A stretch of 48,878 bases of DNA from Azoarcus sp. Lineage in GTDB: Bacteria; Pseudomonadota; Gammaproteobacteria; Burkholderiales; Rhodocyclaceae. The notes under the pieces are model-generated. The model worked only from the letters and a program-made list of their open reading frames with translations, searched no databases and had not been told where the DNA came from. The stretch spans positions 1-48,878 of the forward strand of contig JAITQD010000026.1 in NCBI GenBank assembly GCA_031289095.1, in the 5' to 3' direction. The translations under genes and the position numbers were made by a program. Below are positions 36,212 to 45,287 of the stretch, piece after piece. Position 1 is the first letter of the stretch; every line of letters starts with the position of its first letter.

Positions 36212-36417
36212 AAGTGCCAAAATCATTCTCCCCATCCGTTCCGGCATGGCGTCTTGTTGAAACGCCGGCATAGCTCTCGGTCTGCGGTCTGATTGGGCGG
36301 GCAGGTTGCGACGGACGGTCTTGCGGGCGACAATTCCAGCCTTCTTTTTTGTGCCGGATCTCTTTCCGGCAGGCGTCCGGCAAGGCTGGACGAACACAAA
36401 CCGGAGTCAGTCCCACG

Positions 36418-37701
36418 ATGAGCCAGCGCAACGAAGACCTTTTCACCCAGGCCCGGTTACACATTCCCGGCGGCGTCAATTCGCCGGTGCGCGCCTTCCG
36501 CTCGGTCGGCGGAACGCCGTGCTTCATCGAGCGCGCCGAGGGCGCGCGGATATGGGATGCCGAAGGGCGCGCCTATATCGACTACGTGGGTTCCTGGGGG
36601 CCGGCGATTACCGGGCACGCCCATCCCGCTATCGTCGAGGCGGTGCGCGCCGCAGCGCTCAAGGGGCTTTCCTTCGGCGCGCCGACGGCCTCAGAGGTCG
36701 AAATGGCCGACCTGCTGTGCGACCTGCTGCCGGCGCTGGACATGGTGCGCCTCGTCAGTTCCGGCACCGAGGCGACGATGAGCGCCATCCGGCTGGCGCG
36801 CGGTCATACCGGGCGAGATGCCATCGTCAAGTTCGAGGGTTGCTACCACGGACACGCCGACAGCCTGCTGGTGAAGGCCGGCTCCGGCATGCTGACTTTC
36901 GGCAATCCGTCCTCGGCGGGCGTGCCGGCGGATTTCGCCCGCCATACCCTCGTGCTCGACTACAACGATCTTGACCGGGTCGAAAGCGCCTTCAAGGCGC
37001 GCGGTGACGATATCGCCGCCATCATCGTCGAACCGGTGGCCGGCAACATGAACATGGTGCGGCCCCGTCCCGGCTTTCTGGAAGGGCTGCGCCGCCTGTG
37101 TACACAATATGGCGCGCTGCTGATCCTCGACGAGGTGATGACCGGTTTTCGCGTTGGCCCACAGGGCGCGCAGGGGCTGTTCGGCATCGTTCCCGATCTC
37201 GTTACCCTGGGCAAGGTCATCGGCGGCGGCATGCCGGTCGGCGCTTTCGGTGGCCGGCGCGACATCATGGAAAAAATTGCACCGCTCGGCCCCGTCTACC
37301 AGGCCGGCACGCTCTCCGGCAGTCCGGTGGCGGTGGCCGCCGGGCTGGCGTCACTGAAGCTGACGCGCGCACCGGGCTTCTACGACACGCTGACGGCGCG
37401 CACGCGCCGCCTGGCCGACGGCATCGCAGCGGCGGCCCGCGCCGCCGGGGTCGCGTTTTCCGCCGACGCAGTGGGCGGTATGTTCGGACTTTATTTCAGC
37501 GCGCAGCCACCCGCCTCGTTCAACGACGTCATGGCCATGGATCGAGAACGCTTCAACCGCTTTTTCCACGCCATGCTGGCGAAGGGCCATTATTTTGCGC
37601 CTTCGGCATACGAGGCCGGCTTCGTGTCGTCCGCGCACGGCGAGGCCGAAATCGACGCCACGGTGGCAGCGGCGCGGGAAGTGTTCGCGGCGCTGGCGTA
37701 A
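36418..37701 (+). CDS. hemL: Glutamate-1-semialdehyde 2,1-aminomutase
   Basis: HemL converts glutamate-1-semialdehyde to 5-aminolevulinate in the C5 route to haem. The 427-residue PLP enzyme shows [13 protein letters not shown] at the start, [28 protein letters not shown], the Asp in [13 protein letters not shown], and the PLP lysine Lys266 in [16 protein letters not shown] 36418 begins the conserved MSQRNEDLF segment. The intergenic 36212-36417 shows nothing recognisable. Confidence 0.97.
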   Translation: MSQRNEDLFTQARLHIPGGVNSPVRAFRSVGGTPCFIERAEGARIWDAEGRAYIDYVGSWGPAITGHAHPAIVEAVRAAALKGLSFGAPTASEVEMADLLCDLLPALDMVRLVSSGTEATMSAIRLARGHTGRDAIVKFEGCYHGHADSLLVKAGSGMLTFGNPSSAGVPADFARHTLVLDYNDLDRVESAFKARGDDIAAIIVEPVAGNMNMVRPRPGFLEGLRRLCTQYGALLILDEVMTGFRVGPQGAQGLFGIVPDLVTLGKVIGGGMPVGAFGGRRDIMEKIAPLGPVYQAGTLSGSPVAVAAGLASLKLTRAPGFYDTLTARTRRLADGIAAAARAAGVAFSADAVGGMFGLYFSAQPPASFNDVMAMDRERFNRFFHAMLAKGHYFAPSAYEAGFVSSAHGEAEIDATVAAAREVFAALA

Positions 37702-37702
37702 G

Positions 37703-37726
37703 AGGGGTGCGGGGCGCCGCACCCCT
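37703..37726. terminator. Hairpin between converging hemL and the SH3-like gene
   Basis: AGGGGTGCGG (37703-37712) and CCGCACCCCT (37717-37726) form a perfect 10-bp stem with a 4-nt loop, directly after the hemL stop. There is no T tract, so it may be a weak terminator or RNA-stabilising hairpin. Confidence 0.5.
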
Positions 37727-37766
37727 GCAACCGCACCCTTTCCCGCATGCCGGATGCGCCGTTGGT

Positions 37767-39257
37767 TTACCGTACCGCCACCGTCCCGCTTTTCCATGCC
37801 GGGTCTTGCCAGCGGTAGAACGCATTCAGGTTGCCGGGTTGGTCGGCGCTACGCTCGACTTTCAGCGTGGCGCGATCCCATAGCTCGAAGCTCGTTTTGC
37901 CGCGTCCGCCAGCCACCGTTTCGCGCGCGACCAGGAATTGCTTGTTGCCCGGCACCCAGCCAGCAAATTCGATGTAGCCAAGTTCGGGGTTGTCGGTGGC
38001 CGGCGGCACGATGTCGAGCCGCCAACCGCCCTGCTCCTGATGAAAAACCCAGAGTTCGCGCCAGTTGTCGAGCGGCTGCACGGCCAGGGTCATGGCCTTG
38101 CCGTCCGGGCTGACGGTCAGCGAGGACGTCCACACCCGCCCGTAAGTGCATTGCGTGAAAGGCGCTGCCGGAATGGTCGTTCCAGGTTGCCGCCCCTTGG
38201 CGGCGGGCGTTTGCGCCGCGACGACCTGCACGCAGGTCTGCCCCGGTTTATCGCTCGCAGCCAGCCGGATGCCCGGACGGCCCGGTGCAGGCTGGGCGAG
38301 TGTCTGCGGCTGCGCCGCCCAGCGCGAAGCGCCGACGCGGATGGCGGCTTCGTTCCACGCCTGGCGGTCGCCGTCCGTGAAAGCGTTCTTGTCGATGCCC
38401 GCGAGTCGGGCTTCGGCTTTTTGTCCGGCGGCCAGCACGGCGGCCACGTCGCTGTCCGGGCGTTGCGCGAGCCGGTGCGCGAGACTTGCCCACACGCCCG
38501 CAGCGCGCATTTTGAGCCGGTTTTCGACGTGCGCGGGTAGGCCGCCACGGCGGACGCCGTCTTCCAGGGCGCTTTCGAGAATTTCGGCGCGACGGCGGTC
38601 GGCGTCGAGCCGTTCGGTGGGCAAAAGCGTCGGTTCGACGCAATCGTGGCGGGTGAGCGCGAGCGCCGCCCGCGCGCCCTGCTCCGGGGTGGATGGCAGC
38701 GACAGCAGACGCCGCCAAGCGTCGCCGTCATAGCACAGGGAAACCTTGTCGTGGCGTTCGACGCTGTAGAACCGCACACCGTAGTGGGTGGCGGCGTCGA
38801 GATGCGCCGACACGACGCGGGATTTCTCGTTGTCCACCCCGGACAGGCGCGAGGCGCGCCAGGCGAGGCGCTCGGCCATCGTCCCGAGCGCCTCGAAAGC
38901 GCCTGCGTCGATTGCCTCAGCCGGGGCCGCTTTGAGAAAGGCGGCGGCGTGGCCGATGCCCAGCGCCTCCTGCTCCGGCTGATTCTTGAGAAATTCGAGC
39001 ACCGCACGCAGGCGCGGCGCTTCTTCGGGCGTCAGTTCGTACAGACCGGCTTGCGTGAGGCGGATGTAGCCAGCTCGCTCGCGGCGATGATCGTAGACCT
39101 GAAGGTAGTCTCCTTTTGCGCCGCGCACTTCCAGATTGTCGCCCTGCGTGAGCACGGCATGGCGTGCGGCATTCTCGTAGGGCGCGGCGCGCAGGGGAAT
39201 CTGATCCTGGGTGACGATGGCGAAGCTGGCCAGGCTGGCAGCAAGCATTCCGATCAC
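37767..39257 (-). CDS. Predicted secreted protein with bacterial SH3-like domain
   Basis: 496 residues from a GTG start preceded by GGGGAGGA, 3 bp after the stop of the SPFH gene, so the two are certainly cotranscribed. Residues 1-16 are hydrophobic and may be a short signal peptide or anchor. Residues about 18-75 look like a bacterial SH3 domain (IPLRAAP, VLTQGDNLEVRGAKGDYLQV, AGYIR). The middle is helical; the last 130 residues contain SSLTVSPDGKAMTLAVQPL and FAGWVPGNKQFLVARE, reminiscent of TolB/propeller blades. I do not recognise a named family. Its association with an SPFH membrane protein and a divergent two-component system suggests an envelope function, by inference. Confidence 0.8.
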   Translation of the reverse strand: MIGMLAASLASFAIVTQDQIPLRAAPYENAARHAVLTQGDNLEVRGAKGDYLQVYDHRRERAGYIRLTQAGLYELTPEEAPRLRAVLEFLKNQPEQEALGIGHAAAFLKAAPAEAIDAGAFEALGTMAERLAWRASRLSGVDNEKSRVVSAHLDAATHYGVRFYSVERHDKVSLCYDGDAWRRLLSLPSTPEQGARAALALTRHDCVEPTLLPTERLDADRRRAEILESALEDGVRRGGLPAHVENRLKMRAAGVWASLAHRLAQRPDSDVAAVLAAGQKAEARLAGIDKNAFTDGDRQAWNEAAIRVGASRWAAQPQTLAQPAPGRPGIRLAASDKPGQTCVQVVAAQTPAAKGRQPGTTIPAAPFTQCTYGRVWTSSLTVSPDGKAMTLAVQPLDNWRELWVFHQEQGGWRLDIVPPATDNPELGYIEFAGWVPGNKQFLVARETVAGGRGKTSFELWDRATLKVERSADQPGNLNAFYRWQDPAWKSGTVAVR

Positions 39258-39260
39258 GAT

Positions 39261-40526
39261 TCAATCCTCCCCGGCGGTTTCGCCGTTGTTCGCGTAATGG
39301 TTGGTGGTCGTCACGTTGCCTGCGCCATCCCGGCCAACCGGCAGCCTGCCGACCAGATTTTCACCGATAAAGCGGCCATTGGCGCCGGGCGGGGCGATGA
39401 TAACCTGCACCTTGTCGGAGAGCTTTTCGGCCAACGTCTTCTGGATAAGGAGCGGGCTGCGAGCCAGAATCGCACCTTCGCGCGCCATCTGCTCGCTATT
39501 GACCTTGCCGACCAAGTCAAGCCGGTACGCTTCGGCGTCGGCGAGCTTCTTGCGTGAATCGGCCTCGGCTTCGGCTTCGATGCGGCGCGCTTCGGCTGCA
39601 CCCTGCGCGTTCCTGATCCGTCCCGCCTTGTCCGCATCCGCTTCCAGCTCGCGCTGACGGATCTGCTTTTCCTTGAAGGGCAGAATGTGCTTCATCGCCT
39701 CGGCCTGCGCCTGCGCAGCGATAATCTGTTCCTGCGCCGAAGCCTGCGCGAGCTGTTCGCGGCGCACCTTTTCGGCTTCGGCCTGAAGCTCGCTTTCCCG
39801 CACCTGTTTTTCCTTGAGTTCGAGCGTGTATTTCATCTGCTCGCTCGCCAGTTCCGCCGCCAGCATCTTTTCCATGCCCTTGCGGTAGTCGGGCGGCAGG
39901 TCGATCTTGCCGATGCTCAGGTCTTTCAGCTTGACACCATCTTCACCAAGACGCACTTGCAGTTCCTGGGTGATTTCGTTCTGGATTTCCTGACGGCGGG
40001 CCGAAAAAATCTCGCGCACCGTGTAGCGCGAAAGCGTCTTGTGCAGCACCCCCTGAATGACGGGCATCACGATTTCGCCGTCGATGTTATCGGGCAGGCT
40101 GCGCGCCGCCGCCGACAGCCTGTCGATGTCAAGCGCGTAGCGGACAGTAAAATCCACCCCCAGGGTCAGCCCTTCGATCGACTGAAACAGAAAGCTCTGT
40201 TCGTCGTCCTTGCTGGGCCGGTAGACCTGGTCGCGCAGTGACAAGGCACGCATGGCGTGAATGCCGGGAACGACCAGTACCGAGCCGTCCCGGAAGCGGT
40301 CGACGCGGCCCGTCCACTGGTTGGTGCGCAAACCCACTTCGCCGCGCTCGACCATCTGCACGGGGAGATGGGTGGCGATGCCATAACCGGCCAGGCAAAG
40401 CGCACCCAGAATAATGGTGCGCCGCAGGGGGATGCGTTGCAGACCCGCCTTGAGAAGTTCAGCGGCTTTTTCCTTGCGGGAGCGCGGCGCGTCGCCGTTC
40501 GGGAGGGGAGAGTCGAAGTGTTCCAT
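39261..40526 (-). CDS. SPFH/band-7 family membrane protein
   Basis: 421 residues. One membrane helix near 37-54 (IILGALCLAGYGIA) is followed by an SPFH domain (VERGEVGLRTNQWTGRVDRF, GVDFTVRYALD, EIVMPVIQGVLHKTLSRYTV) and long charged coiled coils with REQLAQASAQEQIIAAQAQA- and EAEADSRKKLADAEAYRL-like stretches, as in HflK, prohibitin and stomatin. Such proteins oligomerise into membrane rings or scaffolds, often around proteases. ATG 40526 opens the sequence that leads into the membrane helix; earlier starts look non-coding. It has no HflK or HflC partner nearby and is paired with the SH3-like protein instead. Confidence 0.9.
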   Translation of the reverse strand: MEHFDSPLPNGDAPRSRKEKAAELLKAGLQRIPLRRTIILGALCLAGYGIATHLPVQMVERGEVGLRTNQWTGRVDRFRDGSVLVVPGIHAMRALSLRDQVYRPSKDDEQSFLFQSIEGLTLGVDFTVRYALDIDRLSAAARSLPDNIDGEIVMPVIQGVLHKTLSRYTVREIFSARRQEIQNEITQELQVRLGEDGVKLKDLSIGKIDLPPDYRKGMEKMLAAELASEQMKYTLELKEKQVRESELQAEAEKVRREQLAQASAQEQIIAAQAQAEAMKHILPFKEKQIRQRELEADADKAGRIRNAQGAAEARRIEAEAEADSRKKLADAEAYRLDLVGKVNSEQMAREGAILARSPLLIQKTLAEKLSDKVQVIIAPPGANGRFIGENLVGRLPVGRDGAGNVTTTNHYANNGETAGED

Positions 40527-40675
40527 GATCGTGCCTATCGAGGTGAGTGAGGGAGCGGTTCCGGATGGGCGTTGGAAGCGCCTCATCCATGGCGTGCATC
40601 ATGGCGTTCGAGGCGTGGAGCGTTCCATGCCGCGAGCAACCCGCTTTGCTCATGACCGATACCGCTTGCACCGGG

Positions 40676-40697
40676 GGTGTGAAGAAACGTTCACACC
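40676..40697. promoter_or_regulatory. Perfect inverted repeat, candidate operator in divergent promoter region
   Basis: GGTGTGAA (40676-40683) and TTCACACC (40690-40697) are perfect inverted copies with a 6-nt spacer, centred about 76 bp before the response-regulator start and 160 bp before the SPFH start. The 14-bp centre spacing fits a dimeric regulator. The adjacent response regulator is the obvious candidate binder, by inference only. Nothing else is recognised in 40527-40762. Confidence 0.55.
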
Positions 40698-40762
40698 GTC
40701 GCCGCGCCCCGGAGCGCGAGGTACGATAGGCAACTTCCAACGCGGCAACCGGGCGGGATGCG

Positions 40763-41482
40763 ATGTACAAAGTAGCAATCATCGAGGACGACGAACCCAC
40801 GAGCGGGCAAATCCGTGGCTGGGTGCTTTCCGCCGCGCCAGATATTGCGGTGGCGCAGTGGTTCACCCGCGACGAGGCCGAAGCGGCCATCGCGCGCGAA
40901 GATTACGACCTCGTGATTCTCGACATCGAACTCGGGCGCGACCGCCATGCTGGCGTCGCCATCATCAACGCCATCAACAAAAGCGCACGCGGCACGCCGG
41001 TGCTGGTGGTCTCGGCCATGCCGGCGGCAATCTACCGGGGCATCATGCGGGCGCTCGATGCCTGGGATTACCTGCAAAAAACCACGTTCGAGGAACCAGA
41101 GTTCATCGACACCTTTCTGGAAATGCTGCGCGCCGCGAAAAACCGGCGGGTCGCGGAAACCAAGGCGGCGAAGCCTGCGAGCGACGAACTTTCCATCGAC
41201 CCCCTGCATCAGGGCGCGCCTTTCTGGCGCGGCAAACGGGTCAACGTGCCGCTCACCGCACAACGCATCCTCGCCGTCCTTTTCGAGCGCCGGGACGAAG
41301 TCGTTTCCTACGACGAACTGTTCGCAGCCGTCAAAAGCGGGCGCAACCGCGAGAACATCCGCAAGCACATCAGCACCCTGCGCGAGGCTTTCCGCGAACT
41401 CGACGAACGGTTCGACGGCATCGAAAATGTACCGATGCGCGGCTTTCGCTGGACGGGAGCCTCCCGAAAAATGGGCAAGTAA
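40763..41482 (+). CDS. Response regulator with C-terminal winged-helix domain (OmpR-like)
   Basis: 239 residues. The receiver has acidic residues in AIIEDDEP, phospho-acceptor Asp54 in LVILDIELG, Ser in VVSAMP and Lys in WDYLQKTTFEE, where the usual KP is KT. From about 150 a winged-helix domain follows (VPLTAQRILAVLFERRDEVV, NIRKHISTLREAFRELDERF, GFRW), suited to DNA binding. It is 6 bp upstream of the sensor kinase, its presumed partner, and divergent from the SPFH/SH3 pair. Confidence 0.9.
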   Translation: MYKVAIIEDDEPTSGQIRGWVLSAAPDIAVAQWFTRDEAEAAIAREDYDLVILDIELGRDRHAGVAIINAINKSARGTPVLVVSAMPAAIYRGIMRALDAWDYLQKTTFEEPEFIDTFLEMLRAAKNRRVAETKAAKPASDELSIDPLHQGAPFWRGKRVNVPLTAQRILAVLFERRDEVVSYDELFAAVKSGRNRENIRKHISTLREAFRELDERFDGIENVPMRGFRWTGASRKMGK

Positions 41483-41488
41483 CGCACG

Positions 41489-43579
41489 ATGAAGCGGTTT
41501 CTGCGCTGGCTGGCGTCCTTTCGACTGCGGATATTGTTCCGCATCGCCTTTCTGCTGCTCATTCTCGCGGTCATGGCGCTGGCAGTGGCGGTGTTGCAGG
41601 GCGAAAAGCAGCGCGCCTGGCGCAATTACCAAAGCGCGCTCGCCAAGACCAAAGAGCAAATCGTCACCCGCCTGCGCCATCCCTCGGGGCAGCTCGCGCT
41701 GCTCAATCCCGCGCGAGGCATGGACAATGCGGGCAGAGTGCATCCGGTGCTGCTGCCCTTCCTGTCCATCGACTTCGACGATCAAGTCAAGGCGCGCAAC
41801 GCGGTGGAAATGGCCGATTGCCTGATCCGCTACCCCAAAAACGGCAGCCTGTGCGTAGGTGTCGGCAACAGCCCGTGGATTGGCGGCTTCATCTACGCGG
41901 CGGGGACTTTCGAGAGCGGCCCGCTTGTGCCGCACGAAATCGGCGACCGCATCCTGGACGGCGCACACCGCATGCGCGTCGCCGTCCACATGCGTGGCGC
42001 GCATTACCGCTGGATCGCGCCGTTTGAAGTGCTGCCTCCCCGGCGGAACGCCGCCTTCGAGGGCGTGCGCGGACGCCTGACCGGCTACGAGGAACTGGAC
42101 GGGCGCGATTATCACCAACGCATGCCGGTCACAGAATTTCGCGGCTGGCTGTGGCAAGAATCGCGCTGCCTTGATGCGCGGCAAACGGACGAAAACTGCG
42201 AGCGCAAATCCTTTTTCTCGCTGCGGTTGCCGGTTGAAGAACTGATCGCCGACCTGTTGCGCGACCGGCGCGCCCCCTGGCCGCCGCCCGACCTGAACGA
42301 CATCGCGGTGGAAATCACCTTTCTGCCGCCAGGCGAAGAACACGGAACGCTGTTCGACAGCGCGGCGCGCGGCGCGGTGCCGCCGTTTTCACTGCGCGAT
42401 CTCGACGAATTGCTGCAAGCGGGCGAAACCCTGTGCATCCAGCGCGAACGCGACGAGCACGGCGAAGTCCTGATTCGCGGCAAGGGCGGACTCGAAGAAC
42501 AAGTGTCGCCGCTGCTCACCCGCCTGATCCGGCGTCTGCCGGTAGACGACGGAGACGCCGCCGCGCCGATCGACCTCGAAGACACGGTGGCGACCCCTGC
42601 CGGCAACTACCGCATCATCCTGCACGGCGAGGCCGGGCGCGTCGTCAACCAGACTTTGAGCGCCACCGCAACCCGCCTGTCCTGGTTTGTTGCCGCAGTG
42701 ATGGCGGTCATCGTGCTCGCCTGGCTGGTAATCGAAGTCGGCATGATCCGCCGCATCGCGCTACTCACCCGGCGCGCCCGTCAGTTCTCGCCCGGGCGGG
42801 AAGAATCCGGCTTCATGGCGTTTGACTTCGCCGACCTCGAAGGCAGCGACGAACTGGGCATCCTGGCCGACCGTCTCGACCGTCTTCTTGCCCGCGTCAA
42901 GGAAGACGCCAGCCGCGAGCGCATCCGCGTTGCGCAAGAAAAGGAGCAATGGCACGCCGTCGGGCACGAAATCATGTCGCCGCTGCAATCCTTGCTCGCC
43001 CTGCACGGCGACGCTGCCGATCCGAGCCATCGCTACCTTGCCCGCATGCAGCAAGCCATCCGCGTGCTATACGGCAGCGCCAGTCCGAGCGAAGCGTTTG
43101 AATCCTCGCCCGTGGCGCTGGAGACGCTCGACCTTGACGACTTCCTCGCCAACATCGCCGCCAACGCGCCGCACATCGGCGTCGAGGACGTGCGCTACAC
43201 AGCGCGCGGCAAACCCGTACCGGTGCGCGCCGACGAATACTCGCTTGAAGATGTCATCGGCCACCTACTCAAGAACGCCGAACGTTACCGCGCCCCTGGC
43301 ACGCCGATCGTATTCGCGCTCGTCACGGGCGACCCGTCCGAACCCGGCGGCGTCACGGTGAAAGTCCACAACACCGGCCCCGGCATCGCGCCGGAATGGC
43401 TGGAAAAGATTTTTGAATACGGCTTCTCCGGCGTGAGCGAGCGCGCCAGCGAGAACAATCGCGGCCAAGGCCTGTTCGTGGCAAAAACGTACATGGCGAA
43501 AATGGGCGGCACAATCCGCGCCGTCAACGAAGCGGACGGCGTGAGCTTCTACCTGGAACTGAAGCGGGCCGACGGGTAA
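41489..43579 (+). CDS. Membrane sensor histidine kinase with large extracytoplasmic domain
   Basis: 696 residues. Membrane helices near 12-35 (ILFRIAFLLLILAVMALAV) and about 394-416 (SWFVAAVMAVIVLAWLVIEV) enclose an extracytoplasmic domain of about 360 residues that I do not recognise. After a HAMP-like linker, the phospho-acceptor is His493 (VGHEIMSPLQSL). The ATPase shows an N box (HLLKNAERYRAPGTP), a G1 box with Asn in place of the common Asp (HNTGPGIAPEW) and a G2 box (NNRGQGLFVAKTY). All parts needed for kinase activity are present. The stimulus is unknown; the size of the sensor and the neighbouring SPFH/SH3 genes point to an envelope signal. Confidence 0.92.
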   Translation: MKRFLRWLASFRLRILFRIAFLLLILAVMALAVAVLQGEKQRAWRNYQSALAKTKEQIVTRLRHPSGQLALLNPARGMDNAGRVHPVLLPFLSIDFDDQVKARNAVEMADCLIRYPKNGSLCVGVGNSPWIGGFIYAAGTFESGPLVPHEIGDRILDGAHRMRVAVHMRGAHYRWIAPFEVLPPRRNAAFEGVRGRLTGYEELDGRDYHQRMPVTEFRGWLWQESRCLDARQTDENCERKSFFSLRLPVEELIADLLRDRRAPWPPPDLNDIAVEITFLPPGEEHGTLFDSAARGAVPPFSLRDLDELLQAGETLCIQRERDEHGEVLIRGKGGLEEQVSPLLTRLIRRLPVDDGDAAAPIDLEDTVATPAGNYRIILHGEAGRVVNQTLSATATRLSWFVAAVMAVIVLAWLVIEVGMIRRIALLTRRARQFSPGREESGFMAFDFADLEGSDELGILADRLDRLLARVKEDASRERIRVAQEKEQWHAVGHEIMSPLQSLLALHGDAADPSHRYLARMQQAIRVLYGSASPSEAFESSPVALETLDLDDFLANIAANAPHIGVEDVRYTARGKPVPVRADEYSLEDVIGHLLKNAERYRAPGTPIVFALVTGDPSEPGGVTVKVHNTGPGIAPEWLEKIFEYGFSGVSERASENNRGQGLFVAKTYMAKMGGTIRAVNEADGVSFYLELKRADG

Positions 43580-43697
43580 TCGAGTACGTGATTGCAGTTG
43601 TCCCCCCAGTTGGCGGGTAACGCTGTCCAATGGATGCCTGCCGGCAGGGTCGCGTGCCCGATAGACGGTGAGTACAAAGGCAGGGGTCATAGACTTT

Positions 43698-44450
43698 TCA
43701 TGGTTTGGAAAAGGACTGGAATACGGGATGCTGCTTCAACAAACCGCTAATGTGAATCGCGCCTGCCTGCGTGAGATGACCACCATCATGTGAAAGCAGC
43801 TTTCCTTCCGGCGAAAAAACCGGGCAGGTCTGGACAGATTCGCCACAAACAAGGCGAAGCAAATCGACAAATTCCACGTTGCCAGTTTCCTGCAAGTTTG
43901 TATTCATTAATTCGTTAATTTTGAGAAGTGAATCATCAACCCGGTTTCTCAAGGCTACTTTTTCCTGCCACGACAAGCCCAGATAAGAGCGCCGGGCAAC
44001 CACTCCAAAATTTTTTCGACCCAGCACAATAATACGGGTAGACGCGGGTATCCCAAGTTTTCGGATAGTATCCGGAAGACGCCGGGCAGCCCATTCCACC
44101 CATGCTTCCGCAAGTATAACCACATCCGCGCCTTGTATGAGTGGAGCCAGGGAAGGATAAAAGTCTGACCGATAGACGTTTTTGCATAAAGGATGATCTT
44201 TTGGGGCGACAAAATCCCGCCAGTCTTCCTCGCCAATATAAATCTGACATCTCCATGTAACATAACGCACCCGTATTTCCGCGTCTGGCAACAATCCTGT
44301 CTCTTCAATCATGTTCAGGAAATCCTGGGAATAGCTATCGCCAATCAACAGCACTCGCAATTTCGCGCTGGCGCTGAACGTGGAATGCCCTGCCAGTTCC
44401 CGATGACGTTTAATGACATATTGCGTTCTTTCTTCATGTGAAACGAGCAA
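43698..44450 (-). CDS. SGNH-hydrolase-type protein, probable C-terminal part of an acyltransferase, 5' end uncertain
   Basis: 250 residues from TTG 44450. The catalytic Ser lies in RVLLIGDSYSQDF (block I) and the Asp/His pair in SHDGGHLTQAGA (block V). This is the SGNH domain usually fused behind a ten-helix acyltransferase-3 domain in O-acetylation proteins; the N-terminal stretch YVIKRHRELAGHSTFSASAK resembles the linker before it. In frame upstream there are two TGA codons within 20 bp and then the G run and foreign DNA, so the gene is probably cut by the join, with possible base errors near the end. An independent small esterase starting here remains possible. GC content is visibly lower than in its neighbours. 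Confidence 0.75.
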   Translation of the reverse strand: MLVSHEERTQYVIKRHRELAGHSTFSASAKLRVLLIGDSYSQDFLNMIEETGLLPDAEIRVRYVTWRCQIYIGEEDWRDFVAPKDHPLCKNVYRSDFYPSLAPLIQGADVVILAEAWVEWAARRLPDTIRKLGIPASTRIIVLGRKNFGVVARRSYLGLSWQEKVALRNRVDDSLLKINELMNTNLQETGNVEFVDLLRLVCGESVQTCPVFSPEGKLLSHDGGHLTQAGAIHISGLLKQHPVFQSFSKP

Positions 44451-44484
44451 ATCCGCATCACTTTCAGCACAGCGCGCCGGTCGT

Positions 44485-44496
44485 GGGGGGGGGGGG
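44485..44496. other. Run of 12 G at the bacterium-insect junction
   Basis: Twelve consecutive G separate bacterial sequence on the left from AT-rich eukaryote-like sequence on the right. No inverted terminal repeat, target duplication or attachment-like site is visible. It most likely marks an assembly or library join. Confidence 0.85.
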
Positions 44497-45161
44497 CCTT
44501 AAATGGCGTTCCTATCTGTTTTGGTGAATTTCACACAGTTCTCATATTTATTTAGGATCTTTTCAGCAGTACACTTTTATCTGCGCCTGGACTGCAAGCA
44601 GTCTGCATTACAAGACTTCACAACTAGCTTTGTTCCGTCATTCGTCTGATTCAATCCCTCTCTGATCGTTTTCCAGTATGCTATTCCTCTCTCTGGAGCA
44701 GAGAAGCTGATGTGTGTTAAGATAGTTAAATTCTTAGCGTTTTATGGAACTGTTCTATGGGGTTTTGCTATAGGATTTACGGGCTTGCCACTGTCATGAG
44801 TTCATGTCAGTCCACAGGCTCGTATATTGTTCTTTAACGCACACATTAAAATTCTCCCTTGCGCGCAGAAATCTTCCACGTGGTTTCAGGTCTTTCGACC
44901 GAAATGTTGTATACGTTTCTAATAACTTCCATCTTTGCCGCATATTTCTCACATACCATGCTCTTTGATGTGACCATGAATATTTAGAGAATGAAAATTA
45001 TGAAGCTATGCCTACAACCTCGAGGCTCTGCGTATCTCGTGAATCTACAACCTTTTACAGCAAGGAACCATGAAGATGGAGACAGTACGTTTCTCTGAAA
45101 TTTTGGAAAGCACTAGCCTAAACGGCGTCACAGCCCAGAATTAAAAAAGTCTACAAAAATT

Positions 45162-45287
45162 GTGAAGTTTAGAGTCTTCTTGGATGTAGCGCCGTGTAGT
45201 CACGTTGAGGTTTACCGACGTTTCAGAGGCGCTACATTCCAAAAGACTAAACTCAATACTCACCGCCGTGAGAACCTGAAATCTCAC
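45162..45287 (-). repeat. Dispersed insect repeat, copy A
   Basis: Read on the minus strand it contains GTGAGATTTCAGGTTCTCAC, then CCTCTGAAACGTCGGT, then ACACGGCGCTACATCCAAGA, in the same order as copy B at 47915-48115 on the plus strand. It is probably a fragment of a longer retroelement. Confidence 0.75.

Noticed and set aside
44485-44496. G run as a phase-variable tract in a surface gene
   Set aside because: It lies outside the open frame, and the sequence changes organism across it, so an artefact or join explains it better.
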